7,607 bases of DNA from Thermococcus sp. (GTDB lineage: Archaea; Methanobacteriota_B; Thermococci; Thermococcales; Thermococcaceae): positions 1 through 7,607 of the forward strand of contig JAMONK010000095.1 of the NCBI GenBank assembly GCA_027065835.1, written 5' to 3'. Each line of letters starts with the position of its first letter. Position 1 is the stretch's first letter. Shown in pieces: positions 1-6,198 of this stretch. Made by a program: the position numbers and the translations under genes. The notes below the pieces were generated by a model that was not told the origin of the DNA, ran no database searches, and was given only the letters and a program-made list of their open reading frames with translations.

Positions 1-1
1 C

Positions 2-766
2 GAGGCCATGAGTTCCTACCTGAACGGCACCCAGCCGATTCACATACTTCCCCCGTCCCTCTCCAAGAACACCCTCAACTACCGCGTGGGCTTCTGGATA
101 TACCCGTACGAGGCCGTTGTCGTCACCTTCATCATAAACCAGAACTACTCCTACCGCATCCCGATGCAGGATTACCAGGACGCCTGCGGTGGGGAAGATC
201 AGCTGTCGGATCTGAGCTACACCAACGGAACCTTAACCAAGGGTCATATCCTCACCAAGGACGATATCGGGACCATGGTCTGTGGGGTGGTATATCCCGA
301 GCTTCTCAACGCTCCGAAGATAGTGTACATGCAGAGCCTCTTCCCCCTCCGCGACGGAAACATCAAGGTTCTGAAATACGAAGGCGTGGTGCACTTCAAC
401 ATCACCAACGTTCCCTCCAACGGGGAGTTCAGAACCTTCTTTGCGGCGGCGATTCCGGTGATATTCAAGGGGGCCAACATCACGGGCTTCACCCCAAACT
501 ACACCATGATGTACAGCGACTACGTTAAGACGTTCATCTGGAGGTACATGGGCGTTGAGGCGCCCTCTTCACCGCAGCCCCCAAGCATGCCCCAGCCTTC
601 CAACATGTTCCAGCTTACGAGTACCCTAATAACCGGTCCCAGTGTTGAACCTGCTGTCACAAGACCCCCCACGGAGCCGGAGTTTGATTTCCCCGTGTGG
701 ATAATCTTGATGGGGAAGGAGGTTGAAATAACCTACCATATCAGCTGGACGAACGAGGGGCGGTGA
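2..766 (+). CDS. Surface-exposed protein, C-terminal part (5' end outside window); function unknown
   Basis: The frame is open to the left edge, with GAG GCC before the first ATG at 8. That ATG has no ribosome binding site in view and no signal peptide follows it, so I treat this as the C-terminal part of a longer protein. Numbering from the ATG at 8, the 252 residues carry six N-glycosylation sequons (N6-G-T, N46-Y-S, N73-G-T, two N-I-T and one N-Y-T), two cysteines (C60, C92) that could form a disulfide, many aromatic residues, and a Pro/Ser-rich linker at about 185-225. The tail is short and beta-like, with one weakly hydrophobic stretch (VWIILMG). This composition fits an extracytoplasmic domain on a stalk. 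The gene ends 6 nt before the secretion ATPase, so the two are very probably co-transcribed. It could be a tip, adhesin or cargo component of the pilus-like machine; that role is inference from context. I do not recognise the family. Confidence 0.72.
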   Translation, partial: EAMSSYLNGTQPIHILPPSLSKNTLNYRVGFWIYPYEAVVVTFIINQNYSYRIPMQDYQDACGGEDQLSDLSYTNGTLTKGHILTKDDIGTMVCGVVYPELLNAPKIVYMQSLFPLRDGNIKVLKYEGVVHFNITNVPSNGEFRTFFAAAIPVIFKGANITGFTPNYTMMYSDYVKTFIWRYMGVEAPSSPQPPSMPQPSNMFQLTSTLITGPSVEPAVTRPPTEPEFDFPVWIILMGKEVEITYHISWTNEGR

Positions 767-772
767 GAGCTG

Positions 773-2731
773 GTGCTGGAAGAGAAAAAAAAGAAGGGCA
801 CCCCCTCCTGGATAGATGAGATACTGAACGAAGAGGATGATCTCCTTGAGAATGTTCTTAAAAAGGGAAAGGAGACGCCTTCTAAAGAAAAGAAAGGAGC
901 CACGGAACTCCCATTTTCGGGTGGCGGGTCGTCCCTGGAGGATATCCTTGGTGGGGGTGAGAAGGAGGAGCCCTCAACGGGCAGGAAGGAGGAGCTTCCT
1001 ATACCCTTCCTCAGTGAGGAGAGTAAGACCAACCTGGATGAGATACTGAGCAGGCCCACAACCCCAGAGGAGGCGATGAGGGAGCGCCCAACCGGGGCGG
1101 AGGTCCTCAACGAGATACTGGTTAAGGAGGAACCCAAGAAGTCAAAGACCCTATCCCGTCCCAAAACCCCTTCGTCCATTCAGGATATCCTTGGATCTGC
1201 TTCTTCGTCCCAGGAGAGTGCTTACGCTGGTCGTGCTGAGGTTCTTGACGCCTACGGTAACGTCAGGATTTTGAGGGTTAAGGGAGAGCCCATCCCCATA
1301 TACGAGATCCGCCTTCCAAAGCTGACGAAGGAAGAGGATGACCTGCTGAACATGATCAGGGACAGGGCGATAACGGAGATCCACATCGACCCGACGTCGA
1401 TACCCGACCCTGAAGAACGCAGGCGCGTGTTTATGAACGCCGTAAGACGGCTCATAAAAGACGCGGCCCCAACCTTCTCCGAGGGAAGGGTTGAGGTGCT
1501 CTCCGAGATAATAGTTCAGGGCATGATAGGCTATGGAAAACTGGATTTTCTGGTCCGCGATGATAACCTCGAGGAAATAATGGTTATAGGCAGCCGCAGG
1601 CCCGTGTACGTATGGCACAGGCGTTTTAACATGTGTAAAACCAACATCACCTTCTCCGAGGACAAAGAGATCCTCAACATTATTGAACGTATTGCAAGGC
1701 AGGTTGGGAGACGCATAGACCAGCAGAGCCCGCTCCTCGACGCCCGCCTTCCGGATGGAAGCCGTGTCAACGCTACCATCCCTCCAATCAGCCTGGATGG
1801 CCCGACTATAACAATCCGTAAGTTCAAAAAAGATCCCCTGACTATCATAGACCTGATAAAATACGGCACCATGAACAGTGAGATAGCCGCCCTCCTCTGG
1901 CTGTTCGTTGATGGCCTCGGGGTTAAGCCCGCGAATATACTCGTCGCCGGTGGAACGGGTTCCGGTAAAACGACAACCCTGAACTCCCTGGGAATGTTCA
2001 TCCCGCCGAGCGAGCGTGTTATCTCGATAGAGGATACGGCGGAGCTTCAGCTTCCCGTTGAACACTGGGTAAGGCTTGAGACCCGGCCGCCAAACATCGA
2101 GGGCAAGGGAGAGATCACCATGGACGACCTGGTTAAGAACACCCTCCGTATGCGTCCTGACAGGATCATCGTGGGTGAGGTTCGTGGGGCCGAGGCGAGG
2201 ACCATGTTCACCGCCATGAACACGGGACACGACGGTTGTATGAGCACAATACACTCCAACAGTGCCCGCGAGACCATCGTAAGGTTGGAAAGTCCCCCTA
2301 TGAGTGTCCCCAGGATAATGATCCCCGCCCTCGATATCATTATAATGCAGGTGAGGTTCCACAGCAGGAAAAAGGGCACTATCAGGAGGATAACGGAAAT
2401 AGCAGAGGTCTCCGGAATGGAGGGAGAGAGCATACAGCTCAACAAACTCTACAAATACGACCCAGCCAAGGACGAGCTGGTTCCGACGGGGGTTCCAAGC
2501 AGGGTTATAAACGACCTCTCCCACCACACCGGGATGAGCGTTACCGAGCTTGACCTTGAAAAGGAGAAGAGGAAGATCATTCTGGACTGGATGATCGAGA
2601 GGGGTATCCGGAGCATTGAGGAGGTTGGCCACTACCTCCGTATGTTCTACATAGATGAAGAGGCATTGCTGAAGAAGATAGAGGCAGAGGGCAGTGTCGA
2701 GACCAGCAAGCAGATTAGGAGTATAATCTAA
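773..2731 (+). CDS. Type II/IV secretion (type IV pilus assembly) ATPase, VirB11/GspE/PilB-like, with long N-terminal tail
   Basis: This 652-residue protein is the motor ATPase of an archaeal type IV pilus-like system; it acts at the inner face of the membrane and drives the TadC platform. It starts at GTG 773, with GGTGAG at 762-767 overlapping the previous stop. Residues 1-150 are Lys/Glu/Ser/Pro-rich, probably disordered, and hold a repeated acidic-IL motif (see repeat entry). The N-terminal ATPase region follows at about 180-350, with NLEEIMV at 265-271 and the [12 protein letters not shown] segment at 322-333. The RecA-like domain shows Walker [10 protein letters not shown] (393-401, K399), an Asp box ISIEDTAEL (417-425), Walker [10 protein letters not shown] (464-472, E469) and a His box from TGHDG (H486) to STIH (H494). 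All catalytic motifs are intact. A C-terminal region of about 100 residues follows. FlaI/PilB-like archaeal ATPases usually run about 500-550 residues, so the excess is the N-terminal tail. Which pilus system it serves cannot be settled here. Confidence 0.95.
   Translation: MLEEKKKKGTPSWIDEILNEEDDLLENVLKKGKETPSKEKKGATELPFSGGGSSLEDILGGGEKEEPSTGRKEELPIPFLSEESKTNLDEILSRPTTPEEAMRERPTGAEVLNEILVKEEPKKSKTLSRPKTPSSIQDILGSASSSQESAYAGRAEVLDAYGNVRILRVKGEPIPIYEIRLPKLTKEEDDLLNMIRDRAITEIHIDPTSIPDPEERRRVFMNAVRRLIKDAAPTFSEGRVEVLSEIIVQGMIGYGKLDFLVRDDNLEEIMVIGSRRPVYVWHRRFNMCKTNITFSEDKEILNIIERIARQVGRRIDQQSPLLDARLPDGSRVNATIPPISLDGPTITIRKFKKDPLTIIDLIKYGTMNSEIAALLWLFVDGLGVKPANILVAGGTGSGKTTTLNSLGMFIPPSERVISIEDTAELQLPVEHWVRLETRPPNIEGKGEITMDDLVKNTLRMRPDRIIVGEVRGAEARTMFTAMNTGHDGCMSTIHSNSARETIVRLESPPMSVPRIMIPALDIIIMQVRFHSRKKGTIRRITEIAEVSGMEGESIQLNKLYKYDPAKDELVPTGVPSRVINDLSHHTGMSVTELDLEKEKRKIILDWMIERGIRSIEEVGHYLRMFYIDEEALLKKIEAEGSVETSKQIRSII
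806..1192 (+). repeat. Repeated short acidic-IL peptide motif in the ATPase tail
   Basis: The tail of the secretion ATPase contains five clear copies and one degenerate copy of a motif close to [SNE]-[WLIV]-[DENQ]-[DE]-I-L: SWIDEIL (residues 12-18), LLENVL (24-29, degenerate), SSLEDIL (53-59), NLDEIL (87-92), EVLNEIL (110-116) and SSIQDIL (134-140). Spacers of about 17-33 residues are rich in Lys, Glu, Pro, Ser and Gly. Some copies also agree at DNA level: GGATATCCTTGG occurs twice (ending near 951 and 1194), and GATGAGATACTGA occurs near 815 and 1036. Each copy could form one short amphipathic helix. The pattern is seen directly; a binding role is inference. Confidence 0.7.
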
Positions 2732-2738
2732 GGGTGAT
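2732..2738 (+). promoter_or_regulatory. Ribosome binding site deciding the start of the first TadC-like gene
   Basis: GGGTGAT lies 4 nt before ATG 2743 and matches the archaeal 16S 3' end. The upstream in-frame GTG at 2734 lies inside this site, so it cannot be the start that the site serves. Confidence 0.7.
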
Positions 2739-2742
2739 TATC

Positions 2743-3807
2743 ATGGGGGTCATCGATGGTTTCCTGACGTTCCTGGAAAGGCTGGGTGGGAAAACAACGG
2801 AAGTCGCTGAAAAGCCAATTCGAAGGCTTCCGCAGGGAAAGACCGTTCAGGAAAGGCTAAGGGCCCTTAAGGAAATACAGAGGGAGGTAACGGAGGAAGA
2901 AGAGACACCCCCCAGGGAGAAGGAGATTGAGGAGCTTCTCGAATGGAGAAAGCAGGAAATAAAACGGCCGTTCTCTGAGAGGCTTGCCGATGCCATGCTA
3001 CACTACTTCCGGGGGCCCGTTGAGTCCCTCACAAGCTCTCTGAAGGGGCTGGACGAGGACCTGTTTAGGGCCAACATAACGACTCCCAAAGACAGGTACG
3101 TTGCCACCATGCTCGGTGTTAGTATATTCCTGGGGCTTTTTTCCATACTCGTGGCGTACCTCCTTTACATGCCGGTGACAACCTCCCTCCTGATAGGCTT
3201 CCTGGGTTTTGTGGGGGCGTTCTTTTACATGAGGCAGTACCCCAAGCTTGTTTGGAAGCGCAGGGTCGCCGACGTGGAGAGGGCCATGCCCTACGCCCTC
3301 AGGCACATGGCGTCCCTCCTGAGCGCGGGCGTAGGCATCTCCGAGGCCCTTCTGTCTGTGGCCAAAGCCGACTACGGTGCCATCTCCGAGGAGTTTGACC
3401 TCATTATAAGGGACATGCGCACTGGTTCTTCCTTCGAGGACGCACTCGCGAAGTTCGATGAGAAAATGGCCTCCGACAGCATCAGCAGGGTCGTCAAACA
3501 GATCCTCAGGGCCGTCAAATTCGGTGGAAACCTGGCGGACATACTGTATAAGCTTGCGGAGGACTTCTCCTTCGAGTACAGAATGAAACTGATGGAGTAC
3601 GTTCAGAGGGTAAACGGTGTGGCCTTTATCTACATGTTCATGACCATAGTCATGCCCACCATGTTCGTCGTAGGTATCCTCGCGGGTTCGATGATGACCC
3701 AGACCCTCATAATGCCCACTGAAACCCTGGCAGTCGTACTGCTCCTCGCGTTTCCGATGCTATCGCTTATAATCGTTAACATGATCAAAAAGGGAGAACC
3801 GAGGTGA
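2743..3807 (+). CDS. TadC/PilC/GspF-like membrane platform protein, copy 1 (with N-terminal cytoplasmic extension)
   Basis: Integral membrane platform protein of the pilus-like machine, of the T2SSF/TadC/FlaJ superfamily, which couples the ATPase to pilus assembly. I start it at ATG 2743 (354 residues) because GGGTGAT sits 4 nt before it; a GTG at 2734 would add three residues but overlaps that site. Residues 1-116 are a charged cytoplasmic region with a Glu/Lys-rich, probably helical stretch at about 35-75. Hydrophobic segments lie at about 119-139, 143-163, 293-318 and 328-349. The helical T2SSF region between them carries the family-like stretch LSAGVGISEALL near 191-202 and the segment KADYGAISEEF just after it. 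The gene begins 11 nt after the ATPase stop and ends 6 nt before the second TadC gene, so all three are one operon. Two TadC-like genes beside one ATPase is a known arrangement in archaeal pilus loci, for example the Epd pilus locus of Methanococcus. Confidence 0.92.
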   Translation: MGVIDGFLTFLERLGGKTTEVAEKPIRRLPQGKTVQERLRALKEIQREVTEEEETPPREKEIEELLEWRKQEIKRPFSERLADAMLHYFRGPVESLTSSLKGLDEDLFRANITTPKDRYVATMLGVSIFLGLFSILVAYLLYMPVTTSLLIGFLGFVGAFFYMRQYPKLVWKRRVADVERAMPYALRHMASLLSAGVGISEALLSVAKADYGAISEEFDLIIRDMRTGSSFEDALAKFDEKMASDSISRVVKQILRAVKFGGNLADILYKLAEDFSFEYRMKLMEYVQRVNGVAFIYMFMTIVMPTMFVVGILAGSMMTQTLIMPTETLAVVLLLAFPMLSLIIVNMIKKGEPR

Positions 3808-3813
3808 AGCGTC

Positions 3814-4719
3814 ATGGCAAAGAGATTATCGTCCTCATTGATTTCCCTCACCGAGCGCCTGATCCCGGAGAGGTGGCTTAGAAGCTATGAACTCTTCGTG
3901 TACTCCGCAAACCTGAACTTTATGGCTTTGGAGTTCCTCGTGATCTCCCTGCTCCTGGGTGTCATATTCGGTGCAGCCGTTGCACTTTTCAACGTTCTTT
4001 ACGGCCTGATAGCTTTCCTAGCGGTGTTCATCGGGATCGCGTTCATATACCCGTACTGGAGGGTAACAAAACGAGTTGATGAGATGGAGCGGATGCTCCC
4101 AGATGCTTTCTTCTACCTGGCCAGCTCCCTCAGGGCCGGAATATCGTTTTCTGAGGCGCTTGAGGAGCTCACCACCGCGAACTTTGGGTCACTGACCGAC
4201 GAGTTCAGGAGAACCGTGGCCGAGATAAAGAAGGGACGCCCGACCGTCGATGCTCTGAAGGCGTTCGCACTTAGGAACAGGCGGTCCTCCGTTATCTATC
4301 GTTCGATGATGATAATCATCGAGGCCCTGGAGAGGGGCGCACCTATGGGGGACGTCCTCGTCTACGTTGGCAACGACGTCAGGGAGATACTCAGAATAAA
4401 GCAGGAGCGCAAGGCATCGACCGGTATGCAGGTCATGTTCTTCATAATCACGAGCGGCTTCATCGGGCCCCTCATACTTGGGATCGTGACCCAGGTTATG
4501 GGCTCCATGGGTGGGGGGGCTACGGCAGTTTCCCTCCCCGTCTCCGCGATAAAGAACATCCTCCTGATATTCGTCGGCATTCAGGCGATAATCTCGGGTC
4601 TTGGAATAGGAGTAATAAGGGAAGGGAAGTACTCGTCCGGCCTCAAGTACGGCGTGCTGATGCTCGTTATGGGGATATTGATCTTTGAGGGGGCGACTTC
4701 CCTGAACATCTCTATGTGA
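3814..4719 (+). CDS. TadC/PilC/GspF-like membrane platform protein, copy 2
   Basis: Second platform protein (301 residues), paralogous to the gene before it. The cores align visibly: LRAGISFSEALEEL (106-119) here against LSAGVGISEALLSV there, and TANFGSLTDEF (120-130) here against KADYGAISEEF there. Hydrophobic segments lie at about 38-59, 61-82, 205-229, 245-268 and 277-296, so the order is two N-terminal helices, a cytoplasmic helical domain (about 85-203) and a C-terminal membrane block with one more helix than copy 1. Unlike copy 1 it has only about 37 residues before the first helix. The start ATG 3814 follows GAGGTGA (3801-3807), which contains the stop of copy 1, with a 6-nt spacer. 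The two copies probably form a heteromeric platform with the ATPase (inference). The stop codon directly abuts the stop of the oppositely oriented FKBP gene. Confidence 0.92.
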   Translation: MAKRLSSSLISLTERLIPERWLRSYELFVYSANLNFMALEFLVISLLLGVIFGAAVALFNVLYGLIAFLAVFIGIAFIYPYWRVTKRVDEMERMLPDAFFYLASSLRAGISFSEALEELTTANFGSLTDEFRRTVAEIKKGRPTVDALKAFALRNRRSSVIYRSMMIIIEALERGAPMGDVLVYVGNDVREILRIKQERKASTGMQVMFFIITSGFIGPLILGIVTQVMGSMGGGATAVSLPVSAIKNILLIFVGIQAIISGLGIGVIREGKYSSGLKYGVLMLVMGILIFEGATSLNISM

Positions 4720-5199
4720 TTACTCCTCTTCCCCTTCTTTACCCTTCTGAACGTCCACTATCTCCACGTCGAATATCAGGGTTTTCCCGGCCAGGGGATG
4801 GTTAAAGTCCAGTTTAACGCTGTCTCCCTCTATCGAGGCAATCTTGGCTATTCCAGAGTCCGTCATGACGTACATTCCTTCCACTGGCTCAACACCAACA
4901 TCCGAGAACTGTGAAAGGGGCACGTCCACGACGAGCTCGGGGTTCGGCATGCCGTAGCCCTTCTCCGGTGGGATGGTTACGGTTCTCTTCTCACCGGTCT
5001 CCATTCCTATCAGGGCCTCGTCTAGACCTGGAATTATCTCCCCGACGCCAACGTTCACGCCCAGGGGACCGTATTCCCTGTCCTCAACGTATATCCCGTT
5101 CTCCTTGGCGATATCCTCGTAACTCGTGTCAAAGACCTCTCCATTCTCAAATCTGCCTACGTAGTTGAACACCACAAAATCCCCAGTCTCAATCTTCAT
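4720..5199 (-). CDS. FKBP-type peptidyl-prolyl cis-trans isomerase, archaeal short type (SlyD-like, FKBP18-like)
   Basis: Cytosolic prolyl cis-trans isomerase and folding helper. It starts at ATG 5199 (159 residues, MKIETGDF): GGTGA lies 5 nt upstream (5205-5209) and the TATA box at 5248-5253 places the transcript start near 5225. A longer frame from 5232 would begin upstream of that transcript start. FKBP-fold residues are visible: Y13, F23-D24, VGVGEIIPGLDEAL (50-63), IPPEKGYG (76-83) and a C-terminal beta strand LIFDVEIVDV (141-150). Between them sits the insert-in-flap (IF) chaperone domain, about 86-130, followed by the SlyD-type signature LDFNHPLAGKTL (130-141). From memory, length and sequence closely resemble FKBP18 of Thermococcus; the tail is acidic (GKEGEEE). 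It has its own promoter, so the neighbourhood with the pilus operon is probably only positional. Confidence 0.95.
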   Translation of the reverse strand: MKIETGDFVVFNYVGRFENGEVFDTSYEDIAKENGIYVEDREYGPLGVNVGVGEIIPGLDEALIGMETGEKRTVTIPPEKGYGMPNPELVVDVPLSQFSDVGVEPVEGMYVMTDSGIAKIASIEGDSVKLDFNHPLAGKTLIFDVEIVDVQKGKEGEEE

Positions 5200-5204
5200 T
5201 TTCT

Positions 5205-5209
5205 TCACC
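5205..5209 (-). promoter_or_regulatory. Ribosome binding site of the FKBP gene
   Basis: Read on the minus strand this is GGTGA followed by AGAAA and ATG 5199. It fixes the start at 5199 rather than at the longer in-frame ATG 5232, which has no comparable site. Confidence 0.7.
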
Positions 5210-5247
5210 AACTTAAAAGATCCGTCGTCCAAGCTAGCCGCGAACCC

Positions 5248-5262
5248 TTATAACGTTTTTGG
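5248..5262 (-). promoter_or_regulatory. Archaeal promoter (BRE/TATA) of the FKBP gene
   Basis: On the minus strand the order is a purine-rich CCAAAAACG (BRE-like) followed by TTATAAGG. A transcript starting about 25 nt downstream would begin near 5225 and give a leader of roughly 25 nt containing the GGTGA site. Confidence 0.6.
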
Positions 5263-5297
5263 TCAACAGTACCCACCTATGTGAACTACGTGAACCA

Positions 5298-5310
5298 GAA
5301 GGCATATAAG
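5298..5310 (+). promoter_or_regulatory. Archaeal promoter (BRE/TATA) of the 97-residue protein gene
   Basis: AGAAGGCATATAAG contains a purine-rich BRE-like stretch and the TATA element ATATAAG (5304-5310). The predicted transcript start near 5331 gives a leader of about 12 nt that holds CGGTG (5333-5337), 5 nt before ATG 5343. With the FKBP promoter it forms a divergent promoter region (5200-5342); I saw no further gene in that stretch. Confidence 0.55.
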
Positions 5311-5342
5311 GAAAGGCGGCCTATCTCTACAGCGGTGTTTAT

Positions 5343-5636
5343 ATGGGATACCTTGCCGACATGCTTCGGGCGGAGTACGAAGACCTTGTTGTTAAAGACG
5401 TGTACACGTCAAAACTCGGCGACACCGATGTCGAGATACTTGAGGTGTCGTCAGGTGAGCAGAAGTTCATAGCCATGTTCCAGAGCAGGCCCCTTAAGGA
5501 GGGCATTTTCAGGTGGTCCCTGATAATAACCAGCCCAAACAACACGAGGACGCTCAAGGGAATGGACCCACTAGACGGGATAAAGCTCGCCCTCAAGTCG
5601 AGCATAGACGCTATGATGAAGGGTATGGAGGAGTGA
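5343..5636 (+). CDS. Small protein of unknown function (97 aa)
   Basis: I do not recognise this family. The protein is soluble, with no signal peptide or membrane helix and no cysteine. The predicted order is an N-terminal helix (YLADMLRAEYEDLVV, 3-17), several beta strands (near 28-35, 41-47 and 56-64), then a C-terminal helix (about 78-95, DGIKLALKSSIDAMMKGMEE) rich in methionine. This alpha-beta-alpha order looks like a small single-domain protein. The start ATG 5343 is supported by CGGTG 5 nt upstream and a TATA box at 5304-5310; an internal ATG at 5361 has no ribosome binding site. It is a single-gene unit flanked by a divergent FKBP gene and a convergent barrel protein, so the neighbourhood gives no functional clue. 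Coding is supported by the promoter, the ribosome binding site and codon use like its neighbours. Confidence 0.8.
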   Translation: MGYLADMLRAEYEDLVVKDVYTSKLGDTDVEILEVSSGEQKFIAMFQSRPLKEGIFRWSLIITSPNNTRTLKGMDPLDGIKLALKSSIDAMMKGMEE

Positions 5637-5637
5637 G

Positions 5638-6132
5638 CTACTCCTCAGGCAGTATGTAGTAAACGTAGTGTGGCCTGAGGCTCACCTCGTCAATGAACAC
5701 GACGGTGCCGGTCTCCGGGGGCTTCAGGTAGTGCACTTCTCCTTTTTTGGTTGTCACGGCTGCGAATGGATCTCCCCTCCTCACCCTGTTGCCAACGTTG
5801 GCTATCAGCGTCTTCGTGTAGCCTTCGACCGGGAGCATGAGAAGTTCGTCGCCCTTCTTCAGATAGATCCTGGTTCTGCCGTCCGGGAGGACCAGTATGG
5901 CGTCCGCCTCTATCCTTCCCTTCGTTTTGTCCACGTAGAGGTAGAACCTGTCGTACACCTCCTTCTTGAGGAAGGTTGCTTTTCCGGTTTCTATGAACGT
6001 TGGAAGGTTTTCGCCCGGTTTTGACCAGACCTCCAGGTTATCCTGTATTATTACGCACTCCTCCTTCATGATCTTTCCATCGGTACACTCCCCTTCGTTG
6101 CACTCGACGTAAAGCCTTGGAAGCCTCTCCAT
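5638..6132 (-). CDS. Archaeal protein with biotinyl/lipoyl-like barrel, probably DUF2118 family
   Basis: A 164-residue soluble protein. Residues 1-30 contain three cysteines (C11, C16, C26). The C-terminal half (about 95-150) has the pattern of a biotinyl/lipoyl-like beta barrel: a glycine turn, then ANVGNRVRRGDPFAAVTTKKGEV (111-133, key residues G114, V117, G120, D121), then YLKPPETGTVV (135-145). This is the usual V-x-x-G-x-x-V-x-x-G-D ... P-x-x-G-x-V layout. The usual biotin (AMKM) or lipoyl (DKA) attachment motif is absent, although K129-K130 fall near the hairpin turn. From memory it matches the archaeal DUF2118 family, whose function is unknown. The start ATG 6132 has GGTGGTGAG just upstream (6134-6142 on the minus strand). 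It ends 1 bp from the stop of the 97-residue gene. A role in carrying or scaffolding a cofactor is possible but not shown. Confidence 0.85.
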   Translation of the reverse strand: MERLPRLYVECNEGECTDGKIMKEECVIIQDNLEVWSKPGENLPTFIETGKATFLKKEVYDRFYLYVDKTKGRIEADAILVLPDGRTRIYLKKGDELLMLPVEGYTKTLIANVGNRVRRGDPFAAVTTKKGEVHYLKPPETGTVVFIDEVSLRPHYVYYILPEE

Positions 6133-6198
6133 CTTCTCACCACCTTTACTTATATGTAAAAGTTTTTAAACCTGAGCATGTATGGTCCTATGGTAGGT
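6133..6198. promoter_or_regulatory. Compact divergent promoter region with an inverted repeat
   Basis: This AT-rich stretch must serve both the minus-strand barrel gene and the plus-strand DUF4129 gene. On the plus strand GTAAAAG followed by TTTTTAAA (6156-6170) is a good BRE/TATA, predicting a transcript start near 6190-6195. On the minus strand TTTAAAAAC at the same place predicts a start near 6140, leaving a leader just long enough for GGTGAG. A dyad TTTAC-N6-GTAAA (6145-6160) lies between the two. The shared use of one TATA region is inference from spacing. Confidence 0.5.

Noticed and set aside
1151..2632. A 493-codon open frame on the minus strand, antisense to the ATPase gene
   Set aside because: It lies entirely within an ATPase gene whose catalytic motifs are all intact on the other strand. 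Its translation shows no recognisable domain, and long antisense frames are expected from the GC-biased codon use here.
2734..2742. GTG at 2734 as start of the first TadC-like gene
   Set aside because: The GTG is part of the GGGTGAT ribosome binding site that serves ATG 2743, so starting there would leave the gene without a site at proper distance.
4511..4517. Run of seven G residues in the second TadC-like gene as a phase-variable tract
   Set aside because: It encodes a Gly-rich loop between membrane helices and is short; nothing else suggests switching.
5200..5232. Longer FKBP start at ATG 5232 (11 extra residues)
   Set aside because: The TATA at 5248-5253 predicts transcription beginning near 5225, after this ATG, and the good GGTGA site belongs to ATG 5199. 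The known FKBP18 N-terminus also resembles MKIETGDF.
5281..5295. Direct repeat GTGAAC-TAC-GTGAAC in the FKBP/97-residue gene intergenic region
   Set aside because: Only two 6-bp copies with a 3-bp spacer, no dyad symmetry and no further copies, so it is too weak to call an operator.
5281..5472. Small plus-strand frame starting upstream of the 97-residue gene
   Set aside because: It overlaps the 97-residue gene in another frame, starts before the predicted transcript start, and has no ribosome binding site.
6162..6171. GTTTTTAAAC as a possible SurR-type redox regulator half-site
   Set aside because: SurR sites are usually described as GTT-N3-AAC; here the spacing is N4 and the sequence is more simply the TATA element.
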